A DNA stretch of 14,456 nucleotides from the NCBI GenBank assembly GCA_041488455.1, contig JBGPPG010000084.1, positions 1 to 14,456 on the forward strand, read 5' to 3'. The notes below the pieces were generated by a model that saw only the letters and a program-made list of their open reading frames with translations, had not been told where the DNA came from and searched no databases. This stretch comes from DASQPE01 sp041488455 (lineage in GTDB: Bacteria; Gemmatimonadota; Gemmatimonadetes; Gemmatimonadales; GWC2-71-9). Of this stretch, positions 1 through 5,457 are shown in pieces. Each line of letters starts with the position of its first letter. Position 1 is the stretch's first letter. The position numbers and the translations under genes are program-made.

Positions 1-1153
1 GGCCCGGCAGCTCGCCGTTCTGGTTGAGCAGCGACCCCGAGACGTAGAAGGTCGTTCGATCGTTTCCCCCCGAAATCGTAAGCGTGTTGTCGCTGCCGAA
101 CCCGGTCTGATACAGCTCGCGGGCGTGATCGTAGGTCGGGGTGCCGGGCGCGAGGGCGGGGCCCCAACTGTCCTCGGTCGCATAGCAGTCCAGGCTCGGG
201 GTCGCCGTGTTCGCTGATTCGGCGCAGGCGTCGGGCAGCCCGCCGTCGCCCTGCCCGTACTGGCGCTGAAGCTGGGGGAACCGGTTGATGTCGCTCCACG
301 AGAACGAGCTCCGGAGGCTGTACTTGGTCGCGCCCGGACGCCCCTTCTTGGTGGTGATCAGCACGACGCCCTGGCCCGCTCGCGCGCCGTAGACCGCGCC
401 CGCCGCGGCTCCTTTGAGGATCTCGATGGACTCGATGTCCTCGGGATTCAGGTCGATGGCGCGGTTGGGCGAGGAGACGCCGCCCTGCTCGCCGCCGGTC
501 TGCGGATCGAGCGCCGCGGTCGTGCTCACGGAGTTGTCGATCGGCTGCCCGTCCACCACGAACAGCGGCTGGCCGTCGCCGCCCAGCGTGTTGGCACCGC
601 GGATCCGGATCGAGGCGGACGCCCCCGGATCACCCGAGGCGGAGATGACCTCGACGTTGGGGGCCTTGGCCGAGATCGCGTTGACGACGCTGGCCTCGTT
701 GCTCCGGGCGATGAGCGCCGAGTCCACGTTGTTCCGGACGCTGCCGAGCTTCTCGACCTCCGTCTCCGTGCCCGCGCCGGTGACGACCAGCTCCCCGAGC
801 TGGAGCGGATTGGATTCGAGGGCAAAGTCCTGGGTGGCGCCGGTCTCGCCGATGGCGACCTGAACCGAGACCGGCTTGTAGCCGATCGCCCGCACCGACA
901 CCGTGACCGTCTGGCCCTTCAGCCGGTCCGTGAGCGGCAGCGTATAGCTGCCGTCGGAGCGGATGGTGGTGCCGAGGCCGAACGCGGGGATCGCGACCGT
1001 CGCGGTCGAGACGGGGTTGCCGTCCTGGTTGGTTACCCGGCCGCTCAGGGCGGCCGGCTGCTGCGCCTGGGCGCCGGCGAACGGAGCACCGGCGAGCACG
1101 GCGGCGAGCAACAGCGCACAAGGCTGGGGGCTCACGAGTCGATCCTTGGCCAT
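1..1153 (-). CDS. SusC/RagA family TonB-linked outer-membrane receptor, N-terminal part (cut by window edge)
   Basis: An active-transport receptor of the outer membrane that, with a SusD-type lipoprotein, normally imports large nutrients using TonB energy. About 384 codons are visible from the ATG at 1153; the beta-barrel lies beyond position 1. Seen: a signal peptide at residues 1 to about 29 (hydrophobic run ending FAGAQA); a carboxypeptidase-regulatory-like beta-sandwich at about 36-115; a TonB-box-like LGELVVTG near 119-126; and a plug domain at about 130-275. The plug carries the family hallmarks SIRIRGANTLGG (181-192), PLFVVDGQPIDN (196-207) and SIEILKGAAAGAVYGARAGQ (242-261), followed by LITTKKG. 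The barrel begins near 280. Upstream GTG codons are open in frame, but the signal peptide supports this ATG; no clear Shine-Dalgarno is present. The substrate cannot be told from this part. No susD is visible; one would be expected to the left. Confidence 0.93.
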   Translation of the reverse strand, partial: MAKDRLVSPQPCALLLAAVLAGAPFAGAQAQQPAALSGRVTNQDGNPVSTATVAIPAFGLGTTIRSDGSYTLPLTDRLKGQTVTVSVRAIGYKPVSVQVAIGETGATQDFALESNPLQLGELVVTGAGTETEVEKLGSVRNNVDSALIARSNEASVVNAISAKAPNVEVISASGDPGASASIRIRGANTLGGDGQPLFVVDGQPIDNSVSTTAALDPQTGGEQGGVSSPNRAIDLNPEDIESIEILKGAAAGAVYGARAGQGVVLITTKKGRPGATKYSLRSSFSWSDINRFPQLQRQYGQGDGGLPDACAESANTATPSLDCYATEDSWGPALAPGTPTYDHARELYQTGFGSDNTLTISGGNDRTTFYVSGSLLNQNGELPG

Positions 1154-1169
1154 ATAGGGGAACACAGAT

Positions 1170-1179
1170 GGGAACCGGT
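1170..1179 (-). promoter_or_regulatory. Shared upstream motif ACCGGTTCCC, copy 1
   Basis: On the minus strand this 10-mer lies 16 nt before the ATG of the SusC-type gene. The same 10-mer lies 12 nt before the ATG of the minus-strand binding lipoprotein gene (5391-5400). Identity and similar placement are seen directly. A role as operator, leader element or promoter part is inference, and chance in GC-rich DNA remains possible. Confidence 0.25.
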
Positions 1180-1253
1180 GCCGGGCCGACCCGGCTGGAC
1201 CGCCCTGCTCGTGCGACTCGCAGCGCACGGCGGGCGACGGCAGTGGCGGCGGG

Positions 1254-1299
1254 GGTGAATCAGCGAGCCGAATTCACCTCCGGGCCGTCACCGGCCCGG
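1254..1299. terminator. Two tandem hairpins in the gap between the importer operon and the SusC-type gene
   Basis: The 277-nt gap 1154-1430 holds no convincing gene. It contains GGTGAAT (1254-1260) paired with ATTCACC (1272-1278) across an 11-nt loop. Next to it is a perfect GC-rich stem, CCGGGCCG (1280-1287) with CGGCCCGG (1292-1299), around a 4-nt loop. Both could form in RNA read leftward from the permease gene that ends at 1431. No T-run follows either stem, so this is not a canonical Rho-independent terminator. It may still slow or stop transcription, or act as an operator before the SusC-type gene. Confidence 0.3.
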
Positions 1300-1430
1300 C
1301 GGGTGCGACCGGCGCGCGATACAGCGAAGCTCCGCGGCGGTGCGAAGCGGCGCGCTGCGCAAGATCAAGGGCGTTTTCGGCGTGGACATAGAGAGATGTC
1401 GAGCGAAGGTACGGCCCGGCCCCGGGGCTG

Positions 1431-2234
1431 TCAATGACGCTGCTCGCGCATCGCGCGCGCGGCGAGAACGATCACCGCGACCGACGCGACGAAAATGACG
1501 GTGGAGGCCGCGTTCACCTCCGGCGTGATGCCGCGCCGGAGCAGTCCCCAGAACTGGAGCGGCAGCGTGTTCTGCCGCCCCACCAGAAAGAACGTGACCG
1601 CGATCTCGTCCAGGCTGAGCGTGAAGACCAGCAGCGCCGAGCCCAGCACGGCGGACCGGATCGTGGGGAGGGTGACGTGGAAAAAGGTGCGCCAGTCGTC
1701 GGCGTAGAGATCCTGGCTCGCCTCCTCGAGGCTCCGGTCGAATCGCTGGAGCCGGGCGAACACCTGGGTCATCACCACCGGCGTCAGGGCCGCCCCGTGC
1801 CCCAGGACGACCGGCCACCCGGGCACCAGCGGGTACCCGCTGGAGAGGCTGACCTTGAGCAGGCTGAAGAACGAGAGCAGCGCCACCCCCGTGATGACCC
1901 CGGGCAGGATCAGCGGCAGCAGCACCAGGCGGCGAAACGCGGTCTTGCCGGGAAAGTCCAGCCGATCGAGGACGAACGCGCCCGGCACGCCCACGATTAG
2001 AGCGATGACGACGGCGAGGAGCGCCAGCTTCACGCTGGCCCACGCCGCGGCCAGCATCGCCGAATCCCCGGCCAGCACCCCGTACCAGCGAAGCGTGCCA
2101 AGTCGCAGGGGCCACGCGATGATGCTCTGGTCGTGGAACGAGAACAGCACCACCACGATCACCGGCAGATAGAGGAACAGGAGCGCGCCGATGCCGGCAG
2201 TCCAGAGCAGGTAGTCGGTCGCGGCCCGTCTCAC
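1431..2234 (-). CDS. potC: ABC transporter inner-membrane permease, PotC type (importer 1)
   Basis: The second membrane subunit of the minus-strand importer, 267 aa, a usual size for PotC/PotI proteins. Hydrophobic segments are seen near residues 12-32, 62-82, 103-125, 143-160, 195-215 and 242-260, consistent with six helices. The cytoplasmic EAA loop, which docks on the ATPase, is at 171-190 (EASQDLYADDWRTFFHVTLP); it has Tyr177 where the family normally has glycine. The start is a GTG at 2234 that overlaps the TGA of the upstream permease by four bases (GTGA), with GGAGGA a few bases ahead, so translation is probably coupled. The same frame stays open far upstream, but there it encodes arginine-rich sequence antisense in character to the real permease and is not part of this protein. 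It is the last gene of the operon. The PotC assignment is at family level; the substrate is uncertain. Confidence 0.9.
   Translation of the reverse strand: MRRAATDYLLWTAGIGALLFLYLPVIVVVLFSFHDQSIIAWPLRLGTLRWYGVLAGDSAMLAAAWASVKLALLAVVIALIVGVPGAFVLDRLDFPGKTAFRRLVLLPLILPGVITGVALLSFFSLLKVSLSSGYPLVPGWPVVLGHGAALTPVVMTQVFARLQRFDRSLEEASQDLYADDWRTFFHVTLPTIRSAVLGSALLVFTLSLDEIAVTFFLVGRQNTLPLQFWGLLRRGITPEVNAASTVIFVASVAVIVLAARAMREQRH
1672..1725 (-). repeat. 54-nt near-identical direct repeat, copy in the PotC-type gene
   Basis: Compared with 2484-2537, this stretch differs at four of 54 bases. Both copies encode the EAA coupling loop of the two permeases of importer 1. It reflects ancient permease duplication plus strong protein constraint, and possibly local gene conversion. 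Confidence 0.7.
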
Positions 2235-3097
2235 CGGCTCCGTCCTCCCCGCTCGAGCGCGCCGGTCAGTGCCAGGAGCGCGAGCGTGAGCCCCAGCATC
2301 ACCACCGCGACCGCTGCGCCGAGGGGCCAGTTGTACGCGACGCCGAAGAGGCTCCACACCAGGTTCGAAACCATGAGCGCGCTGTCGTTGCCGCCGAGCA
2401 GCTGCGGCGCGAGAAAGTCCCCCATGCTGAGCACGAACGCGAACGTGCCGCCGGCGAGCACCCCGGGAAGCGAGAGCGGCAGCGTGACGTGGAGGAAGGT
2501 GCGCCAGCGGTCGGCGTAGAGATCCTGGCTCGCCTCCCGGAGCGAGGGCGGGATCGCCTCGAGCACCGCGAAGATCGGCATCAGGGCGAACGGCGTGTAG
2601 ATGTGCGTGAGCGCCACCACCACCGCCCAACGGCTGTAGAGCAGCACCGAGAGCGGCTCGTGGATGAGTCCTAGCGAGAGCAGGAGCCCGTTCAAGATCC
2701 CTTGCTGGCCGAGGATGATCTTCCAGGCGTAGGCGCGGACGACGTAGCTCACCCAGAGGGGGATGATCACCGCGAGATAGAGCAGGTCCCGGTGGCGCCG
2801 GACCTTGAATGCCAGCAGGTAGGCCAGCGGATACGCCAGGATGAGGGCGGCGCCCGTCACCCAGAGCGCCGTCTCCGCGGAATACAGGATGGTCCGGGGG
2901 TAGAGCGACGTGCCCACGAGCCGCCGGTAGTTGTCCAGCGTGAAGCCCGGCGTGAGCACGCCGTTGTCGAGCCGCCAGAACGACTGGACCAGAAGCAGCG
3001 CGTAGGGGACGAAGAGCAGCACCGTGGCCCACGCGATCGGGACCAGCGCTCCCACCCGGAGCACGAGCCGGCGAGTGGCGGCCGGCGAGCTAGTCAC
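2231..3097 (-). CDS. potB: ABC transporter inner-membrane permease, PotB type (importer 1)
   Basis: The first membrane subunit of the minus-strand importer, 288 aa, typical for PotB/PotH. Seen: a cytoplasmic arginine-containing N-terminus, then hydrophobic segments near 18-40, 76-98, 105-122, 156-180, 211-232 and 258-280, consistent with six helices. The motif NYRRLVGTSLY between the first two is of the kind usual for this family. The EAA loop is at 188-207 (EASQDLYADRWRTFLHVTLP), followed by LSLPGVLAG; the invariant glycine is replaced by Tyr194, exactly as in its partner. The start is a GTG at 3097, overlapping the end of the ATPase gene by eight bases. The gene's stop overlaps the next start by four. 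Its place between ATPase and second permease, and the lack of any promoter-sized gap, mark it as part of one transcription unit. The substrate is not determined by this subunit. Confidence 0.93.
   Translation of the reverse strand: MTSSPAATRRLVLRVGALVPIAWATVLLFVPYALLLVQSFWRLDNGVLTPGFTLDNYRRLVGTSLYPRTILYSAETALWVTGAALILAYPLAYLLAFKVRRHRDLLYLAVIIPLWVSYVVRAYAWKIILGQQGILNGLLLSLGLIHEPLSVLLYSRWAVVVALTHIYTPFALMPIFAVLEAIPPSLREASQDLYADRWRTFLHVTLPLSLPGVLAGGTFAFVLSMGDFLAPQLLGGNDSALMVSNLVWSLFGVAYNWPLGAAVAVVMLGLTLALLALTGALERGGRSR
2484..2537 (-). repeat. 54-nt near-identical direct repeat, copy in the PotB-type gene
   Basis: Partner of 1672-1725, with four mismatches in 54 bases. It encodes the EAA loop of the PotB-type permease. 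Confidence 0.7.
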
Positions 3098-4202
3098 GGA
3101 GCAGGACCCCGGCCTCCACCGGCCAGACGACCGTCACCGGAGCGCCCGGTGCCAGGGGATCGTCGGCCGGCCGGTGCACCATCACCCGCGTGCCGTCGGC
3201 GAGGGCCACGAAGACCTTGGTCCCGGCCCCCACGAAAACCAGGTCGGCCACGACGCCCTCGAGTGCGTTTCGCCCCGCCCCCACCCCCGCCTCATTCCCG
3301 GCCGCCGCCGTCCCAGTCCCGGTTCTCGGTCCGACCGACAGCCGCTCCGGCCGCACCGACAGCCAGGCATCCGCACCCGCCGCCAGCGCCCCTCCCACTC
3401 CGAGTGGTGCCCGCACCACAGCGCCGCCAAGCTGGAGCGTAGCCTCGCGCCCGGCCGACGCCAGCACCTTGCCCTTGAGCAGGTTCGTGTCCCCGATGAA
3501 GTCGGCCACGTAGCGGGTCTGCGGGCGATGGTAGATCTCGTCCGGCGTCCCCAGCTGCTCGATCCGCCCGTTCCGCATGAGCGCGATCCGGTCGCTCATG
3601 GTGAGCGCTTCCTCCTGATCGTGGGTGACGTACACGAAGGTGATCCCGACCCGCGTCTGGAGGTGCTTGAGCTCGAGCTGCATCGCCCGCCGGAGCTTGA
3701 GGTCGAGCGCGCCGAGCGGCTCGTCGAGGAGCAGAAGGCGGGGACGGTTCACCAGCGCCCGCGCGAGCGCCACCCGCTGCTGCTGTCCGCCCGAGAGCTG
3801 CCTCGGCTTCCGCGCGCCGAGGTCCCCCAGCTGCACCAGGGCAAGAGCATCCTTCACACGCTGGGCGATCTCCGGCCGGGCCACGCGCCGCATCCGGAGG
3901 CCGTAGCCGACGTTGTCGCGGACCGTGAGGTGGGGGAAGAGCGCGTACTGCTGGAAGACGGTGTTGACGTCGCGGCGGTAGGGCGGGAGCGGGGCGATGT
4001 CCGCGCCATCCATCAGGATCTGACCGGTCGTCGGCGGCTCGAACCCGGCGATCAACCGGAGGGTCGTGGTCTTGCCGGATCCCGAGGCGCCGAGCACCGT
4101 GAGGAACTCGCCGCCGGCGATGTCGAGCGAGATGTGGTCGAGCGCGGCGACGTCACCGAACCGCTTGCTCAGATCGACCAGGCGGAGCAGCGGGTCGGGC
4201 AC
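3090..4202 (-). CDS. potA: ABC transporter ATP-binding protein, PotA type (importer 1)
   Basis: The ATPase that powers importer 1, 370 aa, cytoplasmic. Seen in order: Walker A GASGSGKTT (38-46), Q-loop FQQYALFPHLT (83-93), signature LSGGQQQRVALARAL (136-150), Walker B LLLLDEPLGALD (156-167), switch histidine in YVTHDQEEALTMSDR (191-205), and a C-terminal TOBE-like regulatory part from about 240. All catalytic residues are present. The TOBE part holds a Gly/Ala/Thr-rich stretch at about 291-312 that looks like a flexible insertion. The start is a GTG at 4202, directly abutting the TAG of the binding-protein gene with no spacer, and no better start is available in the first residues. The stop overlaps the next gene. 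It closely resembles the second ATPase at 6798-7910, a paralogue from the same family rather than a recent copy. Confidence 0.95.
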   Translation of the reverse strand: MPDPLLRLVDLSKRFGDVAALDHISLDIAGGEFLTVLGASGSGKTTTLRLIAGFEPPTTGQILMDGADIAPLPPYRRDVNTVFQQYALFPHLTVRDNVGYGLRMRRVARPEIAQRVKDALALVQLGDLGARKPRQLSGGQQQRVALARALVNRPRLLLLDEPLGALDLKLRRAMQLELKHLQTRVGITFVYVTHDQEEALTMSDRIALMRNGRIEQLGTPDEIYHRPQTRYVADFIGDTNLLKGKVLASAGREATLQLGGAVVRAPLGVGGALAAGADAWLSVRPERLSVGPRTGTGTAAAGNEAGVGAGRNALEGVVADLVFVGAGTKVFVALADGTRVMVHRPADDPLAPGAPVTVVWPVEAGVLLRD

Positions 4203-5378
4203 CTACTGCGCCGCTTTCACTTCGTTCCAGATCTCCTGATACTTGTCGCGCCTCGACCCCCACTGCCAGAAATTCACCCGCGCGCCGTACTCGGCGATGT
4301 CGTGCTGGCTCGTCGCCTCCGCCGGCGTCATGTAGGCCTTGGCGCCAGGGTGGGCGACGATGTAGCGGGTCACGTCGTAGAGGAGCTTCTGGGTGAACGG
4401 CTGCGCCGCGTACTCCAGCCAGGCGTAGGCCGCATCCAGGTTCCTGGCCCCCGAGGTGAGCACCCAATGGTCGGCCCAGGCGGTGGTCCCCTCTTTCGGG
4501 ATCACTTCGCCCGCCGGGAAGCTCGCCTGGCGGAGCTGGTGGGTCATGAGCGGCCAGCCCTCCGCCAGCACCACTTCGCCGCCCTGAAAGAGCTGGGTCA
4601 GATCGCCCGCCGTCGCCCAGTACTTGCGCACTCGCGGCCGAAGCTCCAGCATCTTGGCCTTCACCTTCGCCAGATCCGCGTCGGACAGGTTGTAGAGCTT
4701 TGCCGGGTCGTTGGGGTCATCCAGGCCGAGCAGCTGAGCCACCATGTACAGTGTGGCGATGTCGTCCTGGAGGGAGATCCGGCCCTTGAACCGATCGTCC
4801 CAGAGCACAGCCCAGGAGCTGGGGGCCGGCGCAACCTTGGTGGTGTCGTAGATGAGCGGGTTCGGCCCGAACGCCCAGGGCTCGCCGTAGACGACGGTGT
4901 CCTTCCGCGCCACGGTGAGCGCGCGGAAGCTGGCCATCAGGTCGCCGAAGCTCGGGATCCGAGAGCGGTCGAGCGGCAGCGCGAGGCCGGCCTGCACGAT
5001 CTGGGTGACCGCGTCGCTCGAGGGCGAGATCAGGTCGATCGTCTGCACGCCACCGCCACGGAGCTTCGCGACCAGATCGTCCGACGAGCCCATGTAGGTC
5101 GCGTTGACCTTGACCCCGCAGGCGCGCTCGAACGGTGCGGTGAAGAGGGAGTCGGTGTAGCCCTCCCACACCATGAAGTTGAGCTCGCCGCCGATCGGCG
5201 TGGGGCAGAGCTGCGCCAGGAACGTCTGGGCGTCCGCGCGCGCATTCCCGGTGGCGGTGATGGTGATCTTGGCCACGGGACGGTGAACGGTCGCCTGCTC
5301 GCCGCCGCCGCACGCGGCGGCGAAAACGAGCGCGACGGACGCCGCGCGGCAGCGGAGCCAAAGAGAAGTGTCGGGCAT
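4203..5378 (-). CDS. potD: ABC transporter substrate-binding lipoprotein, PotD/PotF superfamily with divergent pocket (importer 1)
   Basis: The solute-capturing subunit of importer 1, 391 aa, anchored outside the inner membrane. Seen: a hydrophobic leader ending FAAAC, with Cys23 as the likely lipidated residue; an unusual extra stretch at about 30-64 carrying Cys58; then the binding fold from about 65. The fold has WEGY (71-74), MGSSDDLVAKL (96-106), DLISPSSDAV, GLALPLD (131-137), FGPNPLIYDTTKV, and LAEGWPLM (271-278) followed by EVIPKEGTTAWADHWVL. This layout matches the spermidine/putrescine family. However, PotF and PotD have an acidic residue shortly after the tryptophan equivalent to Trp275, and here it is missing, so the ligand may not be a classic polyamine. 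It is the first gene of a four-gene operon. The ATG at 5378 gives a good signal peptide; no clear Shine-Dalgarno is present. Confidence 0.9.
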   Translation of the reverse strand: MPDTSLWLRCRAASVALVFAAACGGGEQATVHRPVAKITITATGNARADAQTFLAQLCPTPIGGELNFMVWEGYTDSLFTAPFERACGVKVNATYMGSSDDLVAKLRGGGVQTIDLISPSSDAVTQIVQAGLALPLDRSRIPSFGDLMASFRALTVARKDTVVYGEPWAFGPNPLIYDTTKVAPAPSSWAVLWDDRFKGRISLQDDIATLYMVAQLLGLDDPNDPAKLYNLSDADLAKVKAKMLELRPRVRKYWATAGDLTQLFQGGEVVLAEGWPLMTHQLRQASFPAGEVIPKEGTTAWADHWVLTSGARNLDAAYAWLEYAAQPFTQKLLYDVTRYIVAHPGAKAYMTPAEATSQHDIAEYGARVNFWQWGSRRDKYQEIWNEVKAAQ

Positions 5379-5390
5379 GGGAGGTCTGTG

Positions 5391-5400
5391 GGGAACCGGT
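5391..5400 (-). promoter_or_regulatory. Shared upstream motif ACCGGTTCCC, copy 2
   Basis: Second copy of the 10-mer at 1170-1179, here 12 nt before the ATG of the binding lipoprotein gene. It overlaps the palindrome AACCGGTT (5394-5401), which adjoins the candidate minus-10 elements. It could be an operator site for control of both divergent units; this is inference from position. Confidence 0.25.
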
Positions 5401-5406
5401 TACAAT
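5401..5406 (+). promoter_or_regulatory. Candidate minus-10 element for the gabT-led operon
   Basis: TACAAT matches the sigma-70 consensus at five of six bases and lies about 50 nt before the gabT start, inside the 79-nt divergent gap. No good minus-35 is present at the expected distance, so the call is tentative. High-GC phyla also use promoters that the E. coli consensus describes poorly. Confidence 0.35.
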
Positions 5407-5434
5407 CCTAGCACCGCACGGCGGGATTCACCAA
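5405..5434 (-). promoter_or_regulatory. Candidate promoter for the minus-strand importer operon
   Basis: Read on the minus strand, TTGGTG (5434-5429) and TAGGAT (5410-5405) are separated by 18 nt. Transcription would start near 5398, leaving a leader of about 20 nt. The minus-10 overlaps the plus-strand TACAAT by two bases, so the two promoters could hardly be occupied together. Both hexamers are only moderate matches. Confidence 0.3.
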
Positions 5435-5457
5435 CACGTTACGACGACGAGGATCGC

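Noticed and set aside
414..863. Plus-strand open frame of 149 codons inside the SusC-type gene
   Set aside because: It is antisense to a plug domain with conserved motifs; the Ser/Thr/Pro-rich product shows nothing recognisable.
1168..1437. Possible small gene of 89 codons on the plus strand in the gap next to the SusC-type gene
   Set aside because: It is rich in Arg and Ala, lacks a Shine-Dalgarno, crosses two hairpins and runs into the end of the PotC-type gene. It looks like non-coding GC-rich sequence.
2235..3032. Upstream in-frame extension of the PotC-type permease, giving a 533-residue protein
   Set aside because: The added part is an out-of-frame reading of the PotB-type gene, rich in Arg, Ala and His. 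The GTG at 2234 with its Shine-Dalgarno and GTGA overlap explains the real start.
3024..5411. A 795-codon open frame on the plus strand, antisense to the importer-1 ATPase and binding-protein genes
   Set aside because: Its translation is rich in Arg, His, Pro and Glu with no domain-like motif, while the opposite strand encodes two textbook ABC proteins with all motifs. Long antisense frames are expected in GC-rich coding DNA.
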